Assembly: GCA_022496785.1 (NCBI GenBank)
Contig: SNAP01000008.1
Coordinates: 1 to 64,000 of the forward strand
Length of the DNA: 64,000 nt
Direction of reading: 5' to 3'
DNA from: Marinilabiliaceae bacterium JC040
GTDB lineage: Bacteria; Bacteroidota; Bacteroidia; Bacteroidales; Marinifilaceae
Position numbers and translations under genes: made by a program
The notes under the pieces: generated by a model
Seen by the model: the letters and a program-made list of their open reading frames with translations, nothing else
What the model was told of the DNA's origin: nothing
Databases searched by the model: none
In this document: positions 37,457-45,977 of the stretch, in pieces
How positions within the stretch are numbered: position 1 is the stretch's first letter
Layout: each line of letters starts with the position of its first letter

Positions 37457-38569
37457 TTAATTGATCTTAGAATAATAAGAATCAAGTAGTTTCTGAGCTG
37501 CTATAAATGAACTTATTTTATCTTCTAAAACATTCTTTTCTGTTTCTGAAAGTGCCGATTTTACTACATTATCATTGTAAAAATCACTTTTTAATCTTTC
37601 ATTTATTGTCTCATACATCCAATATTTTGCTTGTTCTCTTCTATTAACTTCAAAATAATTCGATTTGTTTGTTTTCTCAGTGTATTCTGTAACACACTTC
37701 CAAATATCTTCAATTCCTGTTTCTTCAATAGAAGAGCAAAGAAGAACTTTAGGATCCCAACCTGATTCATGAGGAGGAAAAAGATGAAGAGCATTTTGGA
37801 ATTGAGCTTTTGCCAATTGAGCTTTAGGAATATTGTTTCCATCTGCCTTATTAATAGCTATAGCGTCGGCCATTTCCATTATACCTCTTTTTATACCTTG
37901 AAGTTCATCACCTGCACCAGCAATTTTAAGTAATAAGAAGAAGTCTACCATCGACTTAACAGCAGTTTCTGATTGTCCAACACCAACTGTTTCAACTATA
38001 ATAATATCGAAACCAGCAGCTTCACACAAAATCATGCTCTCTCTAGTTTTTCTAGCGACACCACCTAAAGTTCCTGCTGATGGACTAGGACGAATGAAAG
38101 CATTTTCTTTATTACTTAAAGTCTCCATACGCGTTTTATCTCCAAGAATACTTCCTTTAGATAATTCACTACTAGGATCGATAGCAAGTACAGCTACTTT
38201 GTGTTGATTATTGCAAAGATGGTTACCAAAAGCTTCTATAAAAGTACTTTTACCTGCGCCAGGAACCCCTGTTATACCTATTCTTACAGAGCGTCCTGAT
38301 TCTGGAAGGCATCTTTCAATAATTTTTTGAGCTATTTCTTGATGTTCACGTTTAGAACTTTCAACCATGGTTATTGCTTGAGCAAGAAGACTAATATCTC
38401 CTTTTAAAATGCCATTAACATAGTCATCAACATTATGATGATGTCTTTTTATATTTTTTAAGCGATTAGCAATATTAGGATTTACTGTTGGTGGAGCCTC
38501 AATTCCTTTATTCACATTAAGTCCTTTATATTTATCACTATTCTCTGGGTGTTTACTATTTGAACTCAT
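37457..38569 (-). CDS. meaB: Methylmalonyl-CoA mutase-associated GTPase MeaB
   Basis: A G3E P-loop GTPase with GVPGAGKSTFIEAFG, AVLAIDPSSELSKGSILGDKTRM, RPSPSAGTLGGVARKTRE, the Walker B/switch region IIVETVGVGQSE and the NKADG base motif: all typical of MeaB/ArgK. It guards adenosylcobalamin loading of methylmalonyl-CoA mutase, implying a succinate-propionate route. The mutase genes are not in this window. I start at ATG 38569 (MSSNSK), not 38599: a TAACTTTG promoter element at 38597-38604 would lie on top of the longer start. Confidence 0.92.
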   Translation of the reverse strand: MSSNSKHPENSDKYKGLNVNKGIEAPPTVNPNIANRLKNIKRHHHNVDDYVNGILKGDISLLAQAITMVESSKREHQEIAQKIIERCLPESGRSVRIGITGVPGAGKSTFIEAFGNHLCNNQHKVAVLAIDPSSELSKGSILGDKTRMETLSNKENAFIRPSPSAGTLGGVARKTRESMILCEAAGFDIIIVETVGVGQSETAVKSMVDFFLLLKIAGAGDELQGIKRGIMEMADAIAINKADGNNIPKAQLAKAQFQNALHLFPPHESGWDPKVLLCSSIEETGIEDIWKCVTEYTEKTNKSNYFEVNRREQAKYWMYETINERLKSDFYNDNVVKSALSETEKNVLEDKISSFIAAQKLLDSYYSKIN

Positions 38570-38596
38570 ATTTGTAAGTTTTAAAATGCATATACA

Positions 38597-38604
38597 CAAA
38601 GTTA
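38597..38604 (-). promoter_or_regulatory. Candidate -7 element for meaB
   Basis: CAAAGTTA reads TAACTTTG on the minus strand, a full TAnnTTTG match placing the transcription start about 20 bases before ATG 38569. Confidence 0.4.
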
Positions 38605-38625
38605 AATTTTATATCTACATTTTAT

Positions 38626-38633
38626 TACTTTTG
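38626..38633 (+). promoter_or_regulatory. Candidate -7 element for folC
   Basis: TACTTTTG matches TAnnTTTG 28 bases before the folC ATG. It is divergent from the meaB element 21 bases away. Confidence 0.4.
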
Positions 38634-38661
38634 AGGATCAATTTTATAATTATATCATAGT

Positions 38662-39948
38662 ATGAATTATCAAGAGACTTTAGATTGGATGTTTCAGCAA
38701 CTACCAATGTTTCAACGTAAGGGAAAAGCTGCTTATAAAGCAAATTTAAATAATACTTTAGCGCTTGACGAGCATTTTAATCATCCGCATAAAAATTACA
38801 AAACCATTCATATTGCAGGAACTAATGGAAAAGGTTCTGTTTCACATTTCTTAGCTTCATGTCTACAGGAAGCAGGATATAAGGTAGGTCTATATACATC
38901 TCCACATTTAAAAGATTTTAGAGAAAGAATTAAAATTAATGGAGAGAATATCGATCAAGACTTCGTTGTGAATTTTATTAATTCAAACAAAGATTATTTT
39001 TCAACTTTAAGTCCTTCCTTTTTTGAAATGACAGTAGCAATGGCATTTGAATATTTTTCAAAAGAAGATGTAGATTATGCTATTATCGAAACAGGTTTGG
39101 GAGGTCGTTTAGATTCAACTAATATTATTTCCCCAATAGCTTCTGTTATTACAAATATAAGTTTCGACCATACAGCTCTTTTAGGAAATACAAAAGAACT
39201 TATAGCAATTGAAAAGGCTGGTATAATAAAAAAAGATACACCTGTAATTATAGGAGAGTATGATAAAGAGACTATTGATATCTTTGAAAAACGAGCTAAA
39301 GAACAAGTTGCAAATTTAATTGTTGCAGATAAAAAATATGAAATACAGAACTCTAGATTCAATATAAATCATCGTATTGTAGATATTATAAAAGATAAAG
39401 ATATACGTTTTAAAGATTTAGTTTCTGGTCTTGTTGGAGTATATCAAGAAAAAAACATTCTGACTTGTATTGCTTGTATAGACTATATTAAAACTTTAGG
39501 GGTAGATATTAGTGATGAAAATATCTCTGAAGGTCTTAATAAAGTTGTTGAAAATACAGGAATAATGGGACGTTGGCAAATTCTTCAAGATAAACCACTT
39601 GTTGTTTGTGATACAGCTCATAATGAAGCAGGTATTTCTTACGTTCTAGAACAAATTAAAGAAATTCCTTACGAGAAATTACATATAGTTTTTGGTATGG
39701 TAAACGACAAAAGTATTGATAAAGTATTATCAATGATGCCAAAAGATGCTAAATACTATTTCACAAAAGCAAATATACCTAGGGCACAAGATGAACAAAC
39801 ATTGAAAGAAATGGCTTCTGAATATGGTTTAAAAGGTAATGTTTATTCTAATGTAGAAGATGCTAAAATAGCAGCATTACTACAAATGGGAAATAACGAC
39901 CTTTTATATATTGGAGGCAGTACTTTTATAGTGGCAGAAGTTGTTTAA
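38662..39948 (+). CDS. folC: Dihydrofolate synthase / folylpolyglutamate synthase
   Basis: A Mur-ligase-fold enzyme of 428 residues: ATP loop GTNGKGSV at 53-60, folate-binding LYTSPHLKDFRERIKING near 77, ETGLGGRLDSTN near 148, and the C-terminal CDTAHNEAGISYVLEQIKE near 316. It adds glutamate to dihydropteroate and folates in the cytoplasm. It stands as a single gene between divergent meaB and downstream rex, with its own promoter candidate. Confidence 0.95.
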   Translation: MNYQETLDWMFQQLPMFQRKGKAAYKANLNNTLALDEHFNHPHKNYKTIHIAGTNGKGSVSHFLASCLQEAGYKVGLYTSPHLKDFRERIKINGENIDQDFVVNFINSNKDYFSTLSPSFFEMTVAMAFEYFSKEDVDYAIIETGLGGRLDSTNIISPIASVITNISFDHTALLGNTKELIAIEKAGIIKKDTPVIIGEYDKETIDIFEKRAKEQVANLIVADKKYEIQNSRFNINHRIVDIIKDKDIRFKDLVSGLVGVYQEKNILTCIACIDYIKTLGVDISDENISEGLNKVVENTGIMGRWQILQDKPLVVCDTAHNEAGISYVLEQIKEIPYEKLHIVFGMVNDKSIDKVLSMMPKDAKYYFTKANIPRAQDEQTLKEMASEYGLKGNVYSNVEDAKIAALLQMGNNDLLYIGGSTFIVAEVV

Positions 39949-40027
39949 TTCATGTAAAAGTATAGTCTTACAATTTTCTTAACATTTACTAAAGACTTTT
40001 TAATATGGTAGAATTTTAATATTTTAC

Positions 40028-40035
40028 TATATTTG
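40028..40035 (+). promoter_or_regulatory. Candidate -7 element for rex
   Basis: TATATTTG is a full TAnnTTTG match 24 bases before the rex ATG. I see no clear Rex-type palindrome here. Confidence 0.4.
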
Positions 40036-40059
40036 TAAGAATCAACTTTATAGAAAGTA

Positions 40060-40704
40060 ATGTCTAGAAATAATAATAAGATAGTTCCAACGCCTGCAAT
40101 TAAAAGGATGCCCTATTATCTTGCATATGTAAAAGGTCTTAAGAAAAAGGGAGAAGAATATGTATCGTCTAAAATGATAGCAGATTATATGCATATCGAT
40201 CCTTCTCAAATTACAAAAGATTTAGCATATACAGAGATTATTGGAAAAACAAGAGTCGGTTATCAAGTTGATAGCTTTATTGAAATATTAACAGACTTTC
40301 TAAGTTTTAATATCACAAACAAAGCTTTTTTGGTTGGAGCTGGATCTTTAGGTTCTGCTTTATTGCACGATAAGGGTATATCAAATTATGGATTAATTAT
40401 TGATACTGCTTTTGATACAGATGTTGATAAAGTGGGTAAAGAAATTAATAATATAAAGATTGAACATATGGATCAATTTCGACATCTTGCTGAAGAAAAA
40501 GAAGTGGAAATTGGAATAATAACAACTCCTGTTGATGTTGCTCAAGCAGTTGCCGATTTAATGGTTGCTTGGGGAATTAAAGCAATTTGGAATTTTACAC
40601 CTACAAAACTTCAAGTTCACGAAGGTATCATTGTAGAACATACAACTATGTATTCTAATATTGCATCTCTATTGAATAAATTAAAGAACGAGAATAATAA
40701 TTAA
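40060..40704 (+). CDS. rex: Redox-sensing transcriptional repressor Rex
   Basis: A 214-residue repressor with an N-terminal winged helix (SSKMIADYMHIDPSQITKDL at about residues 38-57, ending in GYQV) and a Rossmann domain with FLVGAGSLGSALLHDKG near 95, followed by IGIITTPVDVAQAVADLMVAWGIKAIWNF. Rex senses the NADH/NAD ratio and represses fermentative and hydrogen-metabolism genes when NAD is abundant. Plausible targets here include mdh, aspA, kor and hydG, but I could not find a convincing operator. Confidence 0.93.
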   Translation: MSRNNNKIVPTPAIKRMPYYLAYVKGLKKKGEEYVSSKMIADYMHIDPSQITKDLAYTEIIGKTRVGYQVDSFIEILTDFLSFNITNKAFLVGAGSLGSALLHDKGISNYGLIIDTAFDTDVDKVGKEINNIKIEHMDQFRHLAEEKEVEIGIITTPVDVAQAVADLMVAWGIKAIWNFTPTKLQVHEGIIVEHTTMYSNIASLLNKLKNENNN

Positions 40705-40742
40705 AAAGAGCCATCTATAATATTATAGATAGCTCTTTTTTA
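40703..40742. terminator. Bidirectional terminator between rex and the HTH gene
   Basis: A stem of 9 plus 8 bp with one mismatch (40703-40720 with 40723-40740), loop of two bases, with an A run on the left and a T run on the right. It serves rex on the plus strand and the gene ending at 40752 on the minus strand. Confidence 0.8.
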
Positions 40743-40751
40743 TCTTTTGAA

Positions 40752-41000
40752 TTAACTCTCTTCTAATAAACTCATCGCGCATTCAAGTATTTCCGTATCA
40801 TCTAGTTCAACTATACCTCCATTGGGACCTTGTTCTATATGAATCCCAGCACTGCTACCGTAATCATAATGAGTACCACCAAAGTAATTTCTGACGGTCT
40901 CTTCGTCAAGGCCTAACTTGTCTGCGATTATCGACATACTTCCATCTGGCAAAGAGTCTTTAATCTTTCTTAGTTCGTTAAATGTGATTCTTTTATTCAT
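40752..41000 (-). CDS. Small helix-turn-helix DNA-binding protein
   Basis: An 82-residue protein. I start at ATG 41000 (MNKRITFNELRKIKD); the longer frame to 41087 adds a hydrophobic leader not expected for this type. Residues 14-35 (SLPDGSMSIIADKLGLDEETV followed by RNYFGG) form an HTH in which a serine/threonine-rich turn is followed by a recognition helix. The C-terminal half is Gly-rich and acidic (GIHIEQGPNGGIVELDD). Similar small proteins are common in Bacteroidales but their targets are unknown. It shares a terminator with rex. Confidence 0.7.
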   Translation of the reverse strand: MNKRITFNELRKIKDSLPDGSMSIIADKLGLDEETVRNYFGGTHYDYGSSAGIHIEQGPNGGIVELDDTEILECAMSLLEES

Positions 41001-41081
41001 AGATATTAAATTTAGGTAGTAAATTTTAATACTTTGAATATAAGAAAAAATTATGCATAAACCAACATAAATATTCAAAAT

Positions 41082-41121
41082 AAACACTAAATAACAGAAG
41101 GTATTTTGTTATTTAGTGTTT
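41082..41121 (-). terminator. Probable terminator of the receiver-PPDK gene
   Basis: A perfect 14-bp stem (41082-41095 with 41108-41121) with a 12-base loop, 32 bases after the stop at 41153. The T tract on the minus strand (TTTATTTTG) is interrupted, so efficiency is uncertain; the stem also lies upstream of the HTH gene. Confidence 0.6.
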
Positions 41122-41152
41122 GGTTTTTAGAAAGTTAATTGCTTATCAATAT

Positions 41153-44134
41153 TTATGCTTCAGTTATGATGGCTGTTTGTTTCTTGCCATCCATATATAC
41201 CTTCAATGGATTTCTAAATCTGAAATGTTTAACAAATTTACTGCTATACAATTCTTTCTGTTCATATATCTTTTCCATATTTACTTTTGCTTCTTCTGTT
41301 TCAAAAGGTATTGCAAAATAACCTACATTCATAGATGTAACATTGTGGAAAAAGTGAGAACCTAAAGATGCATCTAAAGGGAAATCTTTTAATCCTTGTT
41401 CAACAATTACTTTTGCTTTTGAGATTTGTGACCAAAGAACAGGAACACCAGTAAATTTATCTCTAGTACCCCACCTTCCTGGTCCTATTAAGATATATTC
41501 TCTATTTTGTTCTTTCATTATAGTATTAAGCTTATTTATCTCTTCAGCTATAATTTCTGTTTTTGTTCTATCAAAAGCTTTGTTGTCTACTATAATAACA
41601 TCAGTAATATGATCTATCGATCCATTACCCATTCCTTTAGTTGCTTTTAAAAGAATTTTATCTTCGTCGATTTCTAGATTGTTTATATCAACTTCATTTT
41701 CTCTTCTTATTAGAGGTTTTATTTGTAGTAGATACAAAGTAGGAACTCCTTTTTTATCTGGAGTCATATCAAGAGAATATTCAATTTCAACAGGTGAACC
41801 CATTGCTTGTTGGAAGATATCAAGAAGGACCTCTAAAGATTTAGCTAATGGAATTTTATTATACTTTATAATGCTACCAAAATCCACCACTCTAGGACCT
41901 TTCTTAAATAAGGTAGGATCTAAAACATCATTTTGATAATCAAATACAGAAGCACAATGAGTTAGTTTACCATCTTCTTCAACATCTTTTATATTAATTT
42001 TCTTAATAGCAGCCTCTTCTCCATGAGTTCTTAAATCAAATTCAGAATGAGTCATATCAAGAGCATATAAGTCTTTCTGACTATTTTTAATTTGATCTTG
42101 CATACTAGAAAGTTGTAGTTTAGGGTATTTAGGACAGAATCGGAATGTTTTCTCTCCTCCAACAACATACATTCCTAAACCAAGAGCTATAACAGCAAAT
42201 CCATCCTCAGGTTTCATATACGAGAAAGGGTAATAGTTGTACGATTGAGCTACTCCACTAATATGAGGATAGTATCTTTGATTAACCTCAGTACCCACAA
42301 CCTCTTGAAGAACAACAGCCATTTTTTCTTCTTCAATTTTATAATCTACAGCATTAAAATAGTCTCTAGCAGATTTTGTAAAGATAGAAGCATATACAAG
42401 TTTAATGGCATCAGTTAATTGTTTAAATCTTACAATCTCATCTTTATGGTTGTTAGGAATAATAAAAGTTTCATATACACCTGCGAAAGGTTGAGTAAGA
42501 GAATCTTCAAACAAACCAGAAGAACGAACAGCTAAAGGCTTCTTCATTATTTTAATATATTTCATCAATCTCTTTTCAAGATTTTCACTCAAACGAGCTT
42601 TTAGAAACATACTTTTTATCTTCTCATGGTCTGTTATTCTATACGATTTCTCTGCAAGATTATTTTCTTCAATAAATTTATCAAATTCTATAACTCCAAT
42701 AATAGCAGTTTGTGGAATTTGTATATTCAATCCATTGATAATCCTTTTAAAATATGTGTTTTCTATAAAATTACATAAGAATGCCATACCTCTACCTTTA
42801 CCACCTAAAGATCCTTTACCCATTCGAGTGATATATCTGTTAGAATTAGCTAAATGAGGTTTAAAGTTTATTATTCGTCCTCTTAGTTTTTTCAGCTGAG
42901 CAGCTTTAAACATATCTAAGCAGAATTTCCTAAGTTCGCTAACAGAGTCGAAATCATTAATTCTAAAACGTCTTAATCTTTTTGCCAGATTAACTTCACC
43001 ACGAGCCATTAACCATGTTGAAATACCATTTCTGCTAGCATGAAAAAGAAGTGATTCATTAGGAATTGTTTCTAACTTTTCTTCAAATTCATCAACAGAA
43101 TGGGCAATGTCAATTTCTTGTCCCAATTGATTCTTGAAGATAAAATCACCAAAACCTAATTTATCGTGTATATATAAATTTATATCGTGAGCTAAAGTGT
43201 CAGAATTCTTGTTAATAAAATCAGCATCTATTTTAGCTGCACGTAAGGCATTTTCAGCATCATGAGATTGTAAAAGACAAGGTATTCTTAATTGTTCATC
43301 TTTCTGATTTACGTAGTTAATTAGTTCAACTCCAGCGTCATCATAAAGTTTACCTTCTTTATAGAATCTAACATCAGATATAGCACAAATTATATTATTT
43401 CTATACTTATCAACAATGTTAATAGCTTCTTCATAATTACTAACAAGAATAATCTTTGGTCTTACTCTCATAGCAAGTACAATAGCCATATCATTACCCA
43501 TATGTTCTTCATTTATAACATTTTGGGTCTGTTGCATTATAGCAGTATATAAAATAGGAAGATATCTTGAATAATACTTAACAGAGTCTTCTGCAAGTAA
43601 TATAATTCTAACATCTCCTTCCTTAACATCACTTTCAAGATTCATTTTATCCTCAATATATTTCGACATTGCCATAAATACTTGAGTAGAACCATTCCAT
43701 ACGAAAATCTTTTCAACAATATTGTCTAGTTTATCTTGAAGACTAGTGAAATATGTTAAATCTGAATTGTTATTCACTAACATTAAGATAGGAGTATGAG
43801 GATGTTTCTCTTTAATCATCTCACTAGTGTCGATAGGTGCTTTCTTATCAAGGCCTGCCATCACAATAACCATATCGAAATGTCTATTGCTCATAAGTTT
43901 AATAGCTTCCTCCTTAGATGAAACACTTGTGAATCGAGGTGCAGAATATAAATTTAACTGAAGATATTCCCCTCTAATTTTATCTGAAAACTGACCTTCT
44001 CTAACTATAGTATATGCATCATAGTAAGTCGCAACTAAAAGAATTTCTCTTACTTTAAAAGGCATTAAATCTTGAAAAATGTCTCTATCGTTTTTCTTCC
44101 TTTTATATATTTTACTAATTTTTATTTCGCTCAT
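41153..44134 (-). CDS. Receiver-like domains fused to a PEP-synthase/PPDK ATP-binding domain
   Basis: A 993-residue protein. Residues 1 to about 340 look like two receiver-type alpha/beta domains (REILLVATYYDAYTI and FDMVIVMAGLD, then VRIILLAEDSVKYYSRYL and IICAISDVRFYKEG). From about residue 430 follows a pyruvate,phosphate dikinase N-terminal ATP-binding domain with GKGSLGGKGRGMAFL, KPLAVRSSGLFEDS, FAGVYETF and YLLQIKPLIRRE. I see neither the phosphohistidine swivel domain nor the PEP-binding barrel, so despite family naming it cannot perform the whole PEP synthase reaction. It is annotated in Bacteroidetes as PEP synthase; function unknown. Monocistronic, divergent from mdh. Confidence 0.8.
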   Translation of the reverse strand: MSEIKISKIYKRKKNDRDIFQDLMPFKVREILLVATYYDAYTIVREGQFSDKIRGEYLQLNLYSAPRFTSVSSKEEAIKLMSNRHFDMVIVMAGLDKKAPIDTSEMIKEKHPHTPILMLVNNNSDLTYFTSLQDKLDNIVEKIFVWNGSTQVFMAMSKYIEDKMNLESDVKEGDVRIILLAEDSVKYYSRYLPILYTAIMQQTQNVINEEHMGNDMAIVLAMRVRPKIILVSNYEEAINIVDKYRNNIICAISDVRFYKEGKLYDDAGVELINYVNQKDEQLRIPCLLQSHDAENALRAAKIDADFINKNSDTLAHDINLYIHDKLGFGDFIFKNQLGQEIDIAHSVDEFEEKLETIPNESLLFHASRNGISTWLMARGEVNLAKRLRRFRINDFDSVSELRKFCLDMFKAAQLKKLRGRIINFKPHLANSNRYITRMGKGSLGGKGRGMAFLCNFIENTYFKRIINGLNIQIPQTAIIGVIEFDKFIEENNLAEKSYRITDHEKIKSMFLKARLSENLEKRLMKYIKIMKKPLAVRSSGLFEDSLTQPFAGVYETFIIPNNHKDEIVRFKQLTDAIKLVYASIFTKSARDYFNAVDYKIEEEKMAVVLQEVVGTEVNQRYYPHISGVAQSYNYYPFSYMKPEDGFAVIALGLGMYVVGGEKTFRFCPKYPKLQLSSMQDQIKNSQKDLYALDMTHSEFDLRTHGEEAAIKKINIKDVEEDGKLTHCASVFDYQNDVLDPTLFKKGPRVVDFGSIIKYNKIPLAKSLEVLLDIFQQAMGSPVEIEYSLDMTPDKKGVPTLYLLQIKPLIRRENEVDINNLEIDEDKILLKATKGMGNGSIDHITDVIIVDNKAFDRTKTEIIAEEINKLNTIMKEQNREYILIGPGRWGTRDKFTGVPVLWSQISKAKVIVEQGLKDFPLDASLGSHFFHNVTSMNVGYFAIPFETEEAKVNMEKIYEQKELYSSKFVKHFRFRNPLKVYMDGKKQTAIITEA

Positions 44135-44308
44135 ATCATATTAATTTATTACTCTATAATATTAGTAAAAATGCTTTTAAAAAGAAAGGTATATCATACC
44201 TAGTCTTCTAAAAAGATTTGATATTATTAACAAATAGCGTATGCAAACGTTTTCGATGATTTTTCCGCTAATACTTTGTATAAAAATTTTATGATTGAAA
44301 AAACTGAT

Positions 44309-44316
44309 TATATTTG
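44309..44316 (+). promoter_or_regulatory. Candidate -7 element for mdh
   Basis: TATATTTG is a full TAnnTTTG match with about 65 bases of leader. An 8-base palindrome AAACGTTT (near 44246) and a TTAACAA half-site (near 44229) lie upstream and could be operators; neither is a complete Rex site. Confidence 0.4.
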
Positions 44317-44387
44317 TTGGAGAAAGTCTATAAAATGATTTTTATTATATAGAATATATTACAGAACGATATAAAATTTGATATAAG

Positions 44388-45323
44388 ATGAAAATTACAG
44401 TTGTTGGAGCAGGTAACGTAGGTGCTACTTGTGCAAATTGCATCGCTCAAAAAGAGCTTGCAAACGAAGTTGTCTTAGTTGACATTAAAGAAGGTGTATC
44501 AGAAGGTAAAGCTTTAGATATGTGGGAGACTTCTCCTATTAACTATTATGATACACGTGTGACTGGTACTACAGGAAACTATGAATTAACAAAAGATTCA
44601 GAAGTTGTTGTAATTACTTCAGGGCTTCCACGTAAACCAGGAATGAGTAGAGACGATTTAATTTCTACAAATGCTGGTATCGTTAAATCTGTAACAGAAC
44701 AAGTAATTAAATATTCTCCAGATGCAATAATTATTATTGTTTCTAACCCATTAGACGTAATGACATATTGCGCTTTATTAGCATCTAAGAAATGCAGAAA
44801 TAAAGTATTCGGTATGGCAGGAGTATTAGATACAGCTCGTTATAGATCATTTATAGCAGCAGAATTAAACGTATCTCCAAAAGATATTCAAGCTCTTCTA
44901 TTAGGTGGTCATGGTGATACAATGGTTCCACTTCCACGTTATACTACTGTAGGAGGTATCCCTGTAACAGAATTAATTAAAGAAGATAGACTAAACGAAA
45001 TTATCGAAAGAACAAAATTCGGTGGTGGTGAATTAGTTAAACTTATGGGAACTTCAGCATGGTACGCTCCAGGTGCAGCAGCAGCTCAAATGGTAGAAGC
45101 TATTGTAAGAGATCAAAAACGTATTTTCCCAGTATGTGCTTACTTAGACGGAGAGTATGGATTTAAAGATATCTATTTAGGAGTTCCTGTTGTATTAGGA
45201 AAAGAAGGTATTGAAAGAATTATTGAAATTGACTTAAAAGAAGACGAAAGAGCTCTTTTAGAAGATTCAGCAAAATCAGTAAAATCTGTTATGGAAGTAT
45301 TAGATAATATGAAATTATTCTAA
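44388..45323 (+). CDS. mdh: Malate dehydrogenase (LDH-like type)
   Basis: A 311-residue NAD-dependent dehydrogenase with Rossmann motif GAGNVG at residues 7-12, the substrate-specificity segment LPRKPGMSRDDL near 80-92 (arginine at the position that favours oxaloacetate), the NPLDVMTYCA block and catalytic histidine in LLGGHGDTMVPL near 175. It reduces oxaloacetate to malate in the reductive branch toward fumarate and succinate. Codon choice (more AAC, GAC, CGT) looks like a highly expressed gene. Followed by a strong terminator. Confidence 0.95.
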   Translation: MKITVVGAGNVGATCANCIAQKELANEVVLVDIKEGVSEGKALDMWETSPINYYDTRVTGTTGNYELTKDSEVVVITSGLPRKPGMSRDDLISTNAGIVKSVTEQVIKYSPDAIIIIVSNPLDVMTYCALLASKKCRNKVFGMAGVLDTARYRSFIAAELNVSPKDIQALLLGGHGDTMVPLPRYTTVGGIPVTELIKEDRLNEIIERTKFGGGELVKLMGTSAWYAPGAAAAQMVEAIVRDQKRIFPVCAYLDGEYGFKDIYLGVPVVLGKEGIERIIEIDLKEDERALLEDSAKSVKSVMEVLDNMKLF

Positions 45324-45354
45324 AAATTAACTTTTCATAAACTTAAAATATTAG

Positions 45355-45390
45355 AAAGATGTCGCTTTTAGTGACATCTTTTTTTATTTT
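45355..45390 (+). terminator. Rho-independent terminator of mdh
   Basis: A 12-bp stem with one G-T pair (45355-45366 with 45370-45381), 3-base loop, then a T run. Confidence 0.88.
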
Positions 45391-45409
45391 TGATAAAAAT
45401 TTCTAAAAT

Positions 45410-45838
45410 ATGAACGATTTTGAAATCCCTTTTGAACTATTAGAACTTGAAGATAATAGTTTTCATATACTTTGTCAGATAGAGTTGCCTTCGGGAAAGA
45501 CAGGTAATATGGTTATTGATACAGGAGCCTCAAAGACAGTTATTGATTCTCAATTTGTTGATGATACTGTAAAAGTCTTAGAAAACGAATCAGATATCAA
45601 ATCTGGAGGTCTTGGAGGGGCAATCTCAGATACCCAAATAGGAGAGCCTGAATTTATAAAAATAGGAGGAATTTCTTTCGAGAATATTAGACTTGCAGTG
45701 ATAGACTTAAGTTCAATAAACGAATTATATATGCAAGAGTGTAATAGGGAAATTGCTGCATTATTGGGTAGCGATTTGCTTTATAAATATAATGCAATTA
45801 TTGATTATGGAAGAAAAGTGATTACTTTTAAGGCATAA
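45410..45838 (+). CDS. Retropepsin-like aspartic protease-fold protein
   Basis: A 142-residue single-domain protein with the catalytic motif DTGAS at residues 37-41 (MVIDTGASKTVID), a flap region, and a C-terminal ALLGSDLLYKYNAIIDYGRK with the hydrophobic-Gly motif of clan AA. Such proteins work as dimers; no signal peptide is present, so it is probably cytoplasmic. Substrate unknown. It stands between the mdh terminator and secDF. Confidence 0.8.
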   Translation: MNDFEIPFELLELEDNSFHILCQIELPSGKTGNMVIDTGASKTVIDSQFVDDTVKVLENESDIKSGGLGGAISDTQIGEPEFIKIGGISFENIRLAVIDLSSINELYMQECNREIAALLGSDLLYKYNAIIDYGRKVITFKA

Positions 45839-45908
45839 TCGTTTGTTTGTAAGAAAGAAAAGTGTAATTCACATAAGTAAATGGGACAAGATTTTGTAAT
45901 TATTTTTA

Positions 45909-45916
45909 TATATTTG
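45909..45916 (+). promoter_or_regulatory. Candidate -7 element for secDF
   Basis: TATATTTG is a full TAnnTTTG match about 60 bases before the secDF ATG. Confidence 0.4.
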
Positions 45917-45977
45917 TCCTGTATTTAGCATTTTTTAACAAAAAAAAGAACATAATAATAATAAACCAATTTACAAC

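Noticed and set aside
44218-44235. Possible Rex operator upstream of mdh (TTGATATTATTAACAA)
   Set aside because: Only one half-site fits TTGTTAA/TTAACAA and the spacing is wrong, so I do not list it as an operator. A genome-wide Rex motif scan would decide.
45892-45916. TTTTG exactly 12 bases before TAnnTTTG at secDF, the TlpA-like gene and aspA, as an alternative promoter type
   Set aside because: Only three cases, and TTTTG is frequent in such AT-rich DNA; other promoters in the window do not share it.
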